Source: Actinomadura chibensis NBRC 106107 (GTDB lineage Bacteria > Actinomycetota > Actinomycetes > Streptosporangiales > Streptosporangiaceae). From it: a stretch of DNA of 64,000 bases. Shown here piece by piece: positions 51,650-59,665 of the stretch. The notes under the pieces were generated by a model, which saw only the letters and a program-made list of their open reading frames with translations, did not search any database and was not told the DNA's origin. The DNA is taken from assembly GCF_001552135.1 (NCBI RefSeq), contig NZ_BCQP01000060.1:16264-80263 (forward strand), read 5' to 3'. The position numbers and the translations under genes are program-made. Each line of letters starts with the position of its first letter. Positions within the stretch are counted from its first letter, which is position 1.

Positions 51650-52027
51650 GCGGGACTTCCCTGTCTTTCGGGGGTGGGCAGGGCTTTCGTCAGGCCACCG
51701 GCTCCGCGCATGGACGCAACGCCATTGTCGGCATGGGAGCCGGGCGCTCGAAAAGGCCCGTAGCGTCTTTGCGCCGGGCCGGTGGCGGGGGGCGGGCTTT
51801 GAGCGCTCAGCCGACAGGAATTCTCCTGTCAGGTAGTGGAACGTTAACCCTGCGTCCCCTCCCCGGCAAGACCGCCCCGCACCCCCGAATCAACCCCCAA
51901 TATGCCCCCGCAGGTAGCCGACCAGACCGCCGACCAGAACCCAAATATTCGTCACAACTTCCAACCAACGCACCTCTATATCGGCGAACATTGTCAAACT
52001 CGCCCGCCAGGCAAAAGCACCCGCTAG
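51650..52027. other. Intergenic region upstream of the LPMO gene
   Basis: About 380 bases without a supported gene. It holds the LPMO promoter on the minus strand and the 3' end region of the glycosyltransferase operon. The stretch 51905-52010 is notably A/C-rich (caaatattcgtcacaactt). No DasR-type site (ACTGGTCTAGACCA-like) was seen. Confidence 0.45.
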
Positions 52028-53116
52028 TCAGGGGGGTGTGAGGATTTTGAGCATTTGGGTGGTGGGGGTGGTCCAGGGGTAGTGCTCGGCGTGGGATCGG
52101 GCGGTGGTGCGGCGGGTTTCAGGGGGGAGGGTCAGGAGGGTCTCGGTGGCGTCGGCGAAGTGGGACGGGGTCGGCGGGGCGGCGATTCCGGCGTTCGGGG
52201 TCAGGAGTTCGCGGGCGGCGCCCCGGTCGGCGGTGACGACCGGGACGCCGCAGGCCAGGGCCTCCAGGACGGCCAGGCCGAAGGACTCGACGGGGCAGGT
52301 CGACAGGGCGACGTCGGCGGCCGCGAGGAGGCGGACGACGTCGGTGCGGCGGTGGACGTGGCCGTGGAAGCGGACGGGGAGCGACTCGCGGGCCGCGTAG
52401 GCGCGCAGCGGGGCGTGGAGCGGGCCGCTGCCGATGACGTCGAGGTGGACGGGGACGCCCCGGCGGCGGAGTTCGCGGAGCGTCGTCAGGGCCAGGTCGG
52501 GGCGCTTCTCGCGGGAGAGGCGTCCGAGGTGGACCAGGCGGAACGGTCCAGGGGCGGGCGCGCGCTCGGACGGGCGGAAGGTGGCGAGGTCCACGCCGAG
52601 CGGGACGCGGTGCAGCCGGGGCGTCCCCACGCGGGCGAACTCGGCGGCGGCGAACGCCGAGGTCGTCACGACCGCGTCGAACATGGTCGCAAGGCGGCGG
52701 TTCCAGCGGTCGGTGAGCGGGGCGACCGACAGCCCGGCGGGCAGGCGGGGGGCGAGGATCGCGTCGAGCCGCTCGTGGGAGAACAGGACGGCGCGGACGC
52801 CGTGGCGGCGGGCCCAGCGCGCCGCCACGGTGAGGCTCGCCTTGTCGGAGACCTCCACCACGTCCGGTTCGAGGCGGGCGAGGACGCGCAGCACCGGACG
52901 CGGGTCGAGGACGAGCCGGTACCCCGGCGCGACCGACGCGCCGGGAACCGTGATGAGCAGCCCCTTCTCGCTTTCCGTCCGGGTGTGGGAGCGGCCGGGG
53001 ACGACCAGGGCGCGCTGGTGTCCGGCGGCGGCGTAGCCCGCGCCGAGCATGTCCACGGCGGTGCGCAGCCCGCCGGACACCGGGCTGTACAGGTTGGCGA
53101 GCTGGACGATCCTCAT
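52028..53116 (-). CDS. Glycosyltransferase family 4 (GT-B), third gene of coupled operon
   Basis: ATG 53116 overlaps the stop of the deacetylase gene (ATGA), 362 residues. GT-B landmarks: MRIVQLANLYSPVSGGLRTAV at the start; HLGRLSREKRPDLAL for nucleotide-sugar binding; FHGHVHRRTDVVRLLAAADVALSTCPVESFGLAVLEALACGVPVV with the E-x7-E motif. It transfers a sugar, probably mannose, from GDP- or UDP-sugar to a lipid or glycan. The operon order suggests stepwise building and trimming of a cell-envelope glycolipid. Confidence 0.88.
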   Translation of the reverse strand: MRIVQLANLYSPVSGGLRTAVDMLGAGYAAAGHQRALVVPGRSHTRTESEKGLLITVPGASVAPGYRLVLDPRPVLRVLARLEPDVVEVSDKASLTVAARWARRHGVRAVLFSHERLDAILAPRLPAGLSVAPLTDRWNRRLATMFDAVVTTSAFAAAEFARVGTPRLHRVPLGVDLATFRPSERAPAPGPFRLVHLGRLSREKRPDLALTTLRELRRRGVPVHLDVIGSGPLHAPLRAYAARESLPVRFHGHVHRRTDVVRLLAAADVALSTCPVESFGLAVLEALACGVPVVTADRGAARELLTPNAGIAAPPTPSHFADATETLLTLPPETRRTTARSHAEHYPWTTPTTQMLKILTPP

Positions 53117-53847
53117 GCCCCGACCAGCGCCCGGTAGGTGGTCGGACGGCCGCCCGCGGCGACGGTCAGGTCGATGGCGGAGAGGGCGGCGCGGCGGAGG
53201 CCGGGACGGGTCAGGTCGGCGGGGTGCAGGGCGATGCGGAACGGCATGCGCAGGCGCGCGAACGTGCGGGCCGCGTCGACCATCAGCCGGGCCCCGGCCC
53301 GCTCCCCCGTCCCGCCCGGACGGTGCGACAGCGCGGGCATCCGGCGGATCGGTCCGCCGGGCAGCCGGTGGACGGCGAGGTGGCTCGTCCAGTAGGCGAA
53401 GCCGAGCGCGGCCAGCGCGTGCCGGGTGCCGGGGGACGCGAGCCAGCCCGGCGGCGTGAAGCCGACGACGTCGATGCCCGCGTCCGCGAGTGATTCCAAG
53501 CCCGCCCGGAGCCGCTGCCTGGCCTGCTCCTCGGTGAGCGTCCAGAACTCTCCGGCGCCCCTGACCAGCACGCGGTTGACGCCGCGCCGCCAGGGCGTGC
53601 CGCCGGGGACGCCCTCGTGCCGGTATCCGTGCAGGGCGAGCTCGTGTCCGCGCCGGGCCGCCGCGTGCAGGTCCTCGACGAGGTCGGCGTCGTCGGGCAG
53701 GGCCGGGCCGTCCCCGAACGGGCCGGGGATCAGCAGGAGCGTGCCGGGCACGCCGCGCTCGTCGAGGTCGGCGAGCCAGCGCCGGGCGGCGGACGCGGTG
53801 TCCGGCGCGACGTCGTGCACGGACACGACGAACGGGAACCCGCTCAT
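53113..53847 (-). CDS. Polysaccharide deacetylase-like (DUF2334) protein
   Basis: ATG 53847 overlaps the stop of the first glycosyltransferase, 244 residues. FVVSVHDVAPDT provides the H-D metal motif and HELALHGYRHEG the H-x3-H motif of the NodB/DUF2334 fold; HPADLTRPG near the end is a further catalytic histidine. The family removes N-acetyl groups from sugars. Placed between two glycosyltransferases with four-base overlaps on both sides, it probably modifies the glycan that they assemble. No signal peptide is visible, so it would act in the cytoplasm or on lipid-linked substrate. Confidence 0.85.
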   Translation of the reverse strand: MSGFPFVVSVHDVAPDTASAARRWLADLDERGVPGTLLLIPGPFGDGPALPDDADLVEDLHAAARRGHELALHGYRHEGVPGGTPWRRGVNRVLVRGAGEFWTLTEEQARQRLRAGLESLADAGIDVVGFTPPGWLASPGTRHALAALGFAYWTSHLAVHRLPGGPIRRMPALSHRPGGTGERAGARLMVDAARTFARLRMPFRIALHPADLTRPGLRRAALSAIDLTVAAGGRPTTYRALVGA

Positions 53848-54998
53848 GCCGCGTCGTCGGCGCGCTGGACGGCCGCCTCCCGCACGCACGCGCCGCCCGC
53901 CGCCTGGAGCGTCGCCTGGAGGTAGTGGTCGATCAGTTGCTCGCACACGACGTCCCAGCCGCGTCCTTCGACGGAGGCGAGGGCCCCGGCGGCCAGGCGC
54001 CGCCGCAGGCCCGGGTCGGCGGCCAGCGCCGCGACGGCCGCGCGCAGCCCGGCGCCGTCGTCGGGCGCGTACAGCAGGCCGTTCACGCCGGGCCGGACGA
54101 GGTCGAGCGGACCGCCCGCGGCGGCCGCGACGACCGGCACCCCGCAGGCGAGCGCCTCCTGGACCGCCTGGCAGAACGTCTCGTCGGCGCCGGTGTTGAC
54201 GAACACGTCCAGGGACGCCATGAGCCGCGACAGCTCGGTCCCGGTCTGGAAGCCGGTGAAGACGGCCCGCGGCATGAGGCGGCGCAGGCGGCGCTCCTCG
54301 GGTCCGGCGCCGACGATCACGAGGCGCGTGCCGGGCAGGTCGGCGAGCGTCGCGAGCATCCGCGGGCGTTTCTCGGCGGCGAGGCGTCCGACGTAGCCGA
54401 CGAGGACCTCGCCGTCCGGGGCGAGCGCGGCGCGCACCCCGGCCGAGCGGTGCGCGGGGTGGAAGCGGCGGCGGTCCACGCCGCGCCCCCACAGCGACAG
54501 GCGCGGGACGCCGCGCCGGTCGAGCTCGGCGAGGACGGGGGCGGACGGCGCCAGCGTCCGGTCGGCGCGCCGGTGCACGCGGCGCAGCCACCACCACACG
54601 GTCGGGTCGGTGCCGCGCAGCCCGTAGCGGCGGGCGAACCCGGCGATGTCGGTCTGGAAGACGGCCACGGCCGGGACGTCCAGCCGCTCGGCCGCCGCGA
54701 GCCCGGACACGCCGAGCATCATCGGCGCGGCGAGGTGGACGACGTCGGGCGCGAAGTCCCGCAGCACCGCGGTGACGCGCCTGGTCGGCAAACCGACGAC
54801 GACCGACGGGTAGAACGGCAGCCGGACGCCGGGGACGAGCTCCACCCGCGCCCCCGCGTACGACTCGGGGCCGGGGCGGGGCGCGACGACCAGCGCCTCG
54901 TGCCCGCGCGCGGCGAGCTGTTCGAGGACGCGGCAGACGGAGCCGGTGACACCGTTGACCTGCGGGAGGAACGACTCGGTCACAATGGCGACTTTCAC
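53844..54998 (-). CDS. Glycosyltransferase family 4, GDP-mannose alpha-mannosyltransferase-like (MgtA type)
   Basis: ATG 54998, 384 residues, first gene of the operon. Text closely fits the MgtA/PimB'-type family: MKVAIVTESFLPQVNGVTGSV, DIAGFARRYGLRG, YVGRLAAEKRPRML, NTGADETFCQAVQEALACGVPVVA (E-x7-E). In mycobacteria and corynebacteria such enzymes add mannose to glucuronosyl-diacylglycerol or phosphatidylinositol at the inner membrane. Sugar and acceptor here are inferred from family resemblance. The operon promoter lies in 54999-55363 with tandem repeats and palindromes. Confidence 0.88.
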   Translation of the reverse strand: MKVAIVTESFLPQVNGVTGSVCRVLEQLAARGHEALVVAPRPGPESYAGARVELVPGVRLPFYPSVVVGLPTRRVTAVLRDFAPDVVHLAAPMMLGVSGLAAAERLDVPAVAVFQTDIAGFARRYGLRGTDPTVWWWLRRVHRRADRTLAPSAPVLAELDRRGVPRLSLWGRGVDRRRFHPAHRSAGVRAALAPDGEVLVGYVGRLAAEKRPRMLATLADLPGTRLVIVGAGPEERRLRRLMPRAVFTGFQTGTELSRLMASLDVFVNTGADETFCQAVQEALACGVPVVAAAAGGPLDLVRPGVNGLLYAPDDGAGLRAAVAALAADPGLRRRLAAGALASVEGRGWDVVCEQLIDHYLQATLQAAGGACVREAAVQRADDAA

Positions 54999-55165
54999 GG
55001 CACACAGGGTGACCGTCCCGTACGACCTTCCAACCGCTCGTATCGTCCGAAAAGACGAACAACACGAAAACCTTGCATCCGTCCATGCCGCGCGAGCGGC
55101 GGTTTCGCGCGGGGGGCGCGCTCGCGCGGGACGGAGGCCGGACGGCCCGCCCGGCGAGGCGGTTC
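54999..55165. other. Promoter region of the glycosyltransferase operon
   Basis: On the minus strand this 167-base space precedes the operon. It includes an A+T-containing patch near 55030-55080 (tcgtccgaaaagacgaacaa) suitable for a promoter, but no confident -10/-35 pair was assigned. Confidence 0.4.
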
Positions 55166-55245
55166 GCCGCGAGGGAGGCGTGCCGCGAGGGGGGCGTGCC
55201 GCGAGGGGGGCGTGCCGCGAGGGGGGCGTGCCGCGAGGGGGGCGT
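55166..55245. repeat. Five tandem copies of a 16-bp unit
   Basis: Unit GCCGCGAGGGGGGCGT is repeated at 55166, 55182, 55198, 55214 and 55230. Copies 2-5 are identical; copy 1 has one change. There are no unique spacers between copies, so it is a microsatellite-like tandem array, not CRISPR. It sits upstream of the glycosyltransferase operon. Confidence 0.9.
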
Positions 55246-55261
55246 GGTCCGCGCCGCCCGC

Positions 55262-55285
55262 CGCGCCCTCCCCGGGGAGGGCGCG
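55262..55285. repeat. Perfect 24-bp palindrome
   Basis: Twelve-base arms (CGCGCCCTCCCC and its reverse complement) meet without a loop. It lies next to the 16-bp array. Either a cruciform-prone element, a dimeric-protein site or a terminator stem. Confidence 0.7.
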
Positions 55286-55314
55286 TCCTGGGAAGGCGGC
55301 GCGGGAGCCGGGGG

Positions 55315-55356
55315 TGACCGGGCCGCGTCCTTCCCAGGGAGGTCGCGGCCCGGTCA
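55315..55356 (-). terminator. Hairpin after the first DUF4360 gene
   Basis: TGACCGGGCCGCG (55315-55327) and CGCGGCCCGGTCA (55344-55356) form a perfect 13-bp stem with a 16-base loop, eight bases beyond the stop on the minus strand. No U-run, as usual for high-G+C hosts. Confidence 0.75.
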
Positions 55357-55363
55357 GTTCAGA

Positions 55364-56014
55364 TCAGCGTCGTGTCGGGCACTTCTTCCAGGCGAAGTGG
55401 TAGATCGTCCTCACGCCGCCGTCAGCGGAGTCGAACGACATGAAGCTGGTCTCGTCGGGGTCGGAGGTTCCCTTGTCGACGCGCAGCTCAGTGTTGATGT
55501 TGAAGTTGCGGTCCTCACCGCAGGGCTTCCAGACGAGGGCGGCCACCGGCGTGGTGTCGGTGAACTGCCAGTTGTCGGCGTACTTGCCCTTGACCGTGTG
55601 GCTGGCGACACCGGTCTGGGACATGCCCTGGTGGTAGTAGCTCGCACGCTCCAAGCCGGAGGCGCCGTCGGCCAGGTTGGCGTAGCCGCGGTAGTCGGCG
55701 CTGGCGATCGCGTAGGTGAAGCCCTGCGGGATGTGCACGCCGAGGCTCAGCTGGCAGTTCTTGCGCATGTCGGTCGGCTTGGACTTGCCGCCCGCCTGGG
55801 CCAGGTAGTCACTGTAGGTGACGGTGAAGGCCGTGTTGTCGGCCGCCGGCGCCACCGCGGCCGTCCCGGCGCGGCAGCCCGAGCCGTTGACCGTGAGGAC
55901 TTCCAGCGTGATCTTGCCGGGGGGCGGCGGGTCGTTCACGGCGGCCTGCGACGTGCCGGTCGTCAGCGCCAGGGCCGAGAGGCATGCCGCCGACGCGGTC
56001 ACTGCTTTGCGCAT
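55364..56014 (-). CDS. Secreted DUF4360 protein
   Basis: ATG 56014, 216 residues. A Sec signal (KAVTASAACLSALALTTGTS) precedes the DUF4360 domain: LEVLTVNGSGCRAGTAAV, FTVTYSDYLAQAG, RKNCQLSLGVHIPQGFTYAIA, ADYRGYA and CGEDRNFNINTELRVD. Function of the family is unknown; it is common in actinomycetes, myxobacteria and fungi and is extracellular. The partner copy 36 bases upstream on the same strand is about 50-60% identical by eye, so the pair arose by tandem duplication and is co-transcribed. Confidence 0.9.
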   Translation of the reverse strand: MRKAVTASAACLSALALTTGTSQAAVNDPPPPGKITLEVLTVNGSGCRAGTAAVAPAADNTAFTVTYSDYLAQAGGKSKPTDMRKNCQLSLGVHIPQGFTYAIASADYRGYANLADGASGLERASYYHQGMSQTGVASHTVKGKYADNWQFTDTTPVAALVWKPCGEDRNFNINTELRVDKGTSDPDETSFMSFDSADGGVRTIYHFAWKKCPTRR

Positions 56015-56050
56015 TGGTCGTTCTCCTTCAGGGTGGGGGTTGCGGGGCTA

Positions 56051-56701
56051 CTAGCACTTCTTCCAGGCGAAGTGATAGGTCGTCTTGATGCTGCCGTCGG
56101 TGGAGTCCATGGCCATGAAGCTGACCTTCGACCCGTCCGAGGTTCCCTTGTCGAGGCGCAGCTCCGTGTTGATGTTGAAGTTGCGCTCCTCGCCGCACGT
56201 CCGCCAGACGAGCTGGGACACCGGCACCTTGTCGGTGAACTGGAAGTTGTTGTCGTAGGTGCCGGCCAGGTTGTGCGTGATGTATTGGGTCTCTGTGTTG
56301 CCCTGGAAGTAATAGGTGACCCGCTGAATGCCCTTGACGCCTTGGTTCAGGAAGGCGTAACCGCGGTAGTCCGTCTGGGCGATGGCGTAGGTAAAGCCCT
56401 GGGGGACGTGCACCTTCATCGCGATCTGGCAGTTCTTGCGGAAGTCGGTCGGCTTGGACGAGCCGCCGATCTGCGCCATGTAGTCGCTGTAGGTGACCGT
56501 GAAGGCTTCCTTGTCGTCCGAGATGGCGACGGCAGCGGTTCCGATGGGACAGCCCGAACCGTTGACGGTCGCGATCTCGATGGTCACCCCGTCGGGGCCG
56601 CGGACGAGACGCGGGACGGCCGCGGCGGCCGGCGCGACGGACGCCGCGGTCAACGCGAGCGCCGCGGATCCCGCGGCGACGAGTGCGATCCCTTTACGCA
56701 T
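56051..56701 (-). CDS. Secreted DUF4360 protein, tandem paralogue
   Basis: ATG 56701, 216 residues, same length as its neighbour. Signal peptide KGIALVAAGSAALALTAASV ending APAAAA, then the same family blocks (IEIATVNGSGCPIGTAAVAI, VTYSDYMAQIGG, NCQIAMKVHVPQGFTYAIA, CGEERNFNINTELRLD, YHFAWKKC). Four cysteines are conserved between the copies, suggesting two disulfides in the secreted protein. A strong promoter-like pair lies 120-150 bases upstream. Function unknown. Confidence 0.9.
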   Translation of the reverse strand: MRKGIALVAAGSAALALTAASVAPAAAAVPRLVRGPDGVTIEIATVNGSGCPIGTAAVAISDDKEAFTVTYSDYMAQIGGSSKPTDFRKNCQIAMKVHVPQGFTYAIAQTDYRGYAFLNQGVKGIQRVTYYFQGNTETQYITHNLAGTYDNNFQFTDKVPVSQLVWRTCGEERNFNINTELRLDKGTSDGSKVSFMAMDSTDGSIKTTYHFAWKKC

Positions 56702-57082
56702 GCGATTCCTCTTCGTCGGGAGGGGAACTCTTTTTTCTTCGAATATCGAAGAGGCGGGCGCCGGAAATCCGGATTTAAAACAGCGCCCGTCAATGGACGT
56801 AGATCCAGGATCTCAACGGAGAGTAACTTTGCGCCCAAGTGTTGTCAATCGGCAGCTTTTAACTTTCCCGGGGCGCTTGTGATCGACGAAAGGGGGGACG
56901 CCGTTCGACCTGATCATCGATTATCGAACGTCAATGCTGGCATTTTTGACAAGGACCGTTCCATCACATGCCGGAGCATTCTGAAACGGCCCGGCGGGCG
57001 GACCGTAAAGGGTGTTTCGCACCGGCGGAAAACGGCCGGACGAGGCGTCCGCACGACCGCGTCGAACGTGTCCCGTTCCGGC
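56702..57082. other. Upstream region of the DUF4360 pair
   Basis: About 380 bases without a gene, unusually A+T-rich for the window (56740-56880). It contains the promoter described separately and, near 57000-57060, the 3' flank of the TetR gene. Confidence 0.5.
56820..56848 (-). promoter_or_regulatory. Predicted sigma-70-type promoter for the DUF4360 operon
   Basis: On the minus strand TTGACA (complement of 56843-56848) and TACTCT (complement of 56820-56825) are exactly 17 bases apart. The start point would be near 56813, giving a leader of about 110 bases. Confidence 0.65.
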
Positions 57083-57760
57083 CTAAAGACCGGTTGACGT
57101 GATCTGTGCGAGCAGCCCGTCCACGAAGGCGGCCAGGCCGCGGGCGTAGGTGTCGCGCGCGGCGGTCTCGGGCCAGACGTCGCCGATGGCGGCGAGCCGC
57201 GGCACCTTCGCCGCGTCCAGGTCGCCCAGCCGGGCGGGCGGCAGGTCACCGGCCCGGCGGCTCGCGGTGTTCGCGCGGACGAGCACCTCGCCGACCGTGT
57301 AGTAGTACACGCTGCGGAAGAGGTAGACGGCCTGCGCGGGCGTGCACCCGCAGTCCTCGGCCCCGGCGACGATGGCCTCCACCATCCAGAGGGCGTCCTC
57401 GTCGATGAGGCCGACGAAGCCGTCGGTCGTGACGACCTCGGCGACGAACGGCCAGGCCGCGGCGGCGTCCCGCATCGCGACCGCGCCCGCGACGATGCGG
57501 TCGCGCGGGTCGTCCGGCAGCGCGGGCCGCTCCATCCGGCCGAGGTGCTCGCTGAGCAGCAGGACCAGCAGCTCTTCCCGGTTCCGGACGTGGTGGTACA
57601 GCGTCGTCGCCCCGACGCCGAGCTCGGCGGCCAGCCGCCGGACGGTGAGCGCCTCCCAGCCGTCCCGGTCGATGAGCTCGCGCGCCGCTGCCAGGATCCG
57701 CGCGCGCGACGTCCGGGGCGGACGGCCGGTGCGGCCGCGCGGCGCGGGCTGTCGGGGCAT
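57083..57760 (-). CDS. TetR/AcrR-family regulator
   Basis: ATG 57760, 225 residues. HTH: ARILAAARELIDRDGWEALTVRRLAAELGVGATTLYHHVRNREELL. The C-terminal domain (DPRDRIVAGAVAMRDAAAAWPFVAEVV...) fits the TetR_C group of classic TetR. It faces the DHA2 pump gene at 58202 across 441 bases, the arrangement of an efflux repressor-pump pair. The palindrome around 57842 is a candidate operator for its own promoter; the pump promoter lies further right. Confidence 0.9.
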   Translation of the reverse strand: MPRQPAPRGRTGRPPRTSRARILAAARELIDRDGWEALTVRRLAAELGVGATTLYHHVRNREELLVLLLSEHLGRMERPALPDDPRDRIVAGAVAMRDAAAAWPFVAEVVTTDGFVGLIDEDALWMVEAIVAGAEDCGCTPAQAVYLFRSVYYYTVGEVLVRANTASRRAGDLPPARLGDLDAAKVPRLAAIGDVWPETAARDTYARGLAAFVDGLLAQITSTGL

Positions 57761-57836
57761 CGTCCCATCATGCCGTCCCGGCCCCGGCTGCCGCCGGACG
57801 AGGGCGGCGGTTCCCGGCGGCCGGTTCCCGTGCTAC

Positions 57837-57856
57837 TTTCGGAACATGTTCGAAAA
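57837..57856. promoter_or_regulatory. Operator candidate around GAACATGTTC
   Basis: TTTCGGAACATGTTCGAAAA is palindromic around the perfect core GAACATGTTC (57842-57851) with one interrupted pair. It lies about 80 bases upstream of the TetR start. Confidence 0.55.
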
Positions 57857-58108
57857 GTCGTGGAGCACCGCTCCCGGCGGGGCCGCCGGGGCGCGGGCGC
57901 GCGGCGGCGTCCGGGCCGGACCGGCCGGGCCGGAGCCCGCCCGCGCACCCGTCCGGCGCGTTTTGAGCGGCCTTGAATTCACTCTTGCATCGGGCCCCGG
58001 TACGGCGCTGGCCGGACCATTCCGCGCCGGAAAGGCGGCACCGGCGAAACCGCCGCCGCCTTTCTTCGGACCGGCCGCTGGCGCGGCCGCAATTGGCGGC
58101 GGAGCGGC

Positions 58109-58132
58109 GCCGCCATATCGCACCGCCATATC
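58109..58132 (+). repeat. Direct repeat CGCCATATCGC, two copies
   Basis: Copies at 58109-58119 and 58122-58132, period 13 bases, about 70 bases before the TTG start of the pump gene. Possibly a regulator site. Confidence 0.45.
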
Positions 58133-58201
58133 GCGCCGCGATCCCCGCGCGGCCGATTGCGAGACGCGGGCGACGCCTCGTCGCCCGGGAAGGGAGCGGC
58201 T

Positions 58202-59665
58202 TTGAAGACCGGATCGGGGACGCGGCCGGGGCGGACGCTCGCCGTCGTGGCCGTCGTGCAGTTCATGGTGTCGCTCGACCTGTCCGTCGTGAACGTCGGG
58301 CTGCCGGAGATCGGGGCCGGGCTCGGCTTCGGCCCGGTGGGCCTCACCTGGGTGATCCACGCGTACGCGCTCACCTTCGGCGGGCTGCTCCTGCTCGGCG
58401 GCAAGGCCGCCGACCGGTACGGGCGCGGGCGCGTGCTGCTGCTCGGTCTCGGGCTGTTCGGGGCGGCGTCGCTCGCGGGCGGGTTCGCGCAGGCGCCGGG
58501 CCACCTCGTCGCGGCGCGGGCCGCGCAGGGCGTCGGGGCTGCGGCGCTGGCGCCCGCCGCGCTGGCGCTGCTGGCGGCGGCGTTCCCGGCGGGCCGGGCG
58601 CGCGTCCGCGCGTTCGGGATCTGGAGCGCGACGAACGCGGCCGGGGGCGCGCTCGGCGTCCTGATCGGCGGCGTGCTCACCGAGTACGCGGGCTGGCGCT
58701 GGGTGATGTTCGTGAACGTCCCGATGGCGGCCGCCGCGCTGGCCCTGGCCGCGCGGGGCGTCGCGGGAGGCCCGCCCCCGGCGCGCGGCGGACGCCCGGA
58801 CGCGCTCGGCGCCCTCCTCGCCACGGCGGGCATGACGCTGCTGGTGTTCGGCGTCGTCCGCACCGACCGGCACGGGTGGACGTCGCCGGCCACGCTCACG
58901 ACCCTGGCGGCGGCCGTCCTGCTGCTGGCCGCGTTCGTCCAGGTCGAGCGGACGACGTCGCGCGAGCCGCTGCTCCGCCTCGGCCTGTTCCGCAACCGGT
59001 CGGTCGCGGGCGCGAACGCCTACAACCTCCTCGTCGGCGCGGCGATGGCGTCGGCGTTCTACTTCATGTCGCTGTATCTCCAGCGCGTCCTGGCGACGGG
59101 GCCCGCCCTGACGGGGACGATGTTCCTCCCGTTCGCCCTCGGGGTCGTCGCCGGGTCGGTGCTCGCCGTCAGGCTCGGCTACCGCCTCGCCCCGCGGACC
59201 CTCCTCGGCGCGGGCGCGCTCCTCACCGCCGCCGGGTTCGCCTGGTTCGGCCTGATCAGCCCGGACGGCGCGTTCGCCACCGACGTCCTCGGGCCGTCGA
59301 TCGTCGCGAGCGTCGGCTTCGGGCTGTGCCTCGGGCCGCTCGTCTCCACCGCCACGGCGGGGGTCGCGTCCCGCGAGACGGGCACGGCGTCGGCCCTGCT
59401 GAACAGCTCGCGCCAGCTCGGCGCGTCGCTCGGCCTGGCGGCGCTGGGCACCGCCGCGCAGCACCGCACGGGGGCGGCCGGCACGCCGTCCGCGCTCAAC
59501 GACGGCTACGCCCTGGGCCTCGCCTTGAGCGCCGTGCTCCTGGTCGGCGCGGCCGTGCTGGCGCTGGTCGTGCTTCCGCGGGCGTCCGCCACGTCGTCCG
59601 AGCCGCTCTCGGCGGAGCCGGAGTCGGAGCCGGAGCCGGGACGGCGGCGGGCCCACAGGGCGTAG
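58202..59665 (+). CDS. MFS drug exporter, DHA2 (14-helix) family
   Basis: I choose TTG 58202 because AAGGGAG lies six bases before it; an upstream TTG at 58157 has no site. 487 residues with 14 hydrophobic segments. Landmarks: VQFMVSLDLSVVNVGLPEIG, GGKAADRYGRGRVL, WRWVMFVNVPMAAAA. It expels drugs or metabolites by proton antiport and is probably repressed by the divergent TetR. The last ~53 residues, including an acidic/Ser tail, are encoded in a 160-base overlap with the convergent membrane-protein gene. Confidence 0.9.
   Translation: MKTGSGTRPGRTLAVVAVVQFMVSLDLSVVNVGLPEIGAGLGFGPVGLTWVIHAYALTFGGLLLLGGKAADRYGRGRVLLLGLGLFGAASLAGGFAQAPGHLVAARAAQGVGAAALAPAALALLAAAFPAGRARVRAFGIWSATNAAGGALGVLIGGVLTEYAGWRWVMFVNVPMAAAALALAARGVAGGPPPARGGRPDALGALLATAGMTLLVFGVVRTDRHGWTSPATLTTLAAAVLLLAAFVQVERTTSREPLLRLGLFRNRSVAGANAYNLLVGAAMASAFYFMSLYLQRVLATGPALTGTMFLPFALGVVAGSVLAVRLGYRLAPRTLLGAGALLTAAGFAWFGLISPDGAFATDVLGPSIVASVGFGLCLGPLVSTATAGVASRETGTASALLNSSRQLGASLGLAALGTAAQHRTGAAGTPSALNDGYALGLALSAVLLVGAAVLALVVLPRASATSSEPLSAEPESEPEPGRRRAHRA

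Larger units (their letters stand above)
57761..58201. other. Divergent TetR/MFS intergenic region
   Basis: 441 bases without a supported gene. It holds the operator candidate near 57846, a plausible promoter zone at 57960-58000 (ttgaattcactcttgcatc), and a short direct repeat at 58109-58132 near the pump start. Confidence 0.5.

Noticed and set aside
51650..52027. DasR-type operator before the LPMO gene
   Set aside because: No sequence resembling ACTGGTCTAGACCAGT was found on either strand.
55166..55245. CRISPR array
   Set aside because: The repeats are contiguous with no spacers and no cas genes are present.
57842..57851. LexA/SOS box at GAACATGTTC
   Set aside because: The spacing between GAAC and GTTC is two bases instead of the four needed for the LexA consensus; more likely a TetR operator.
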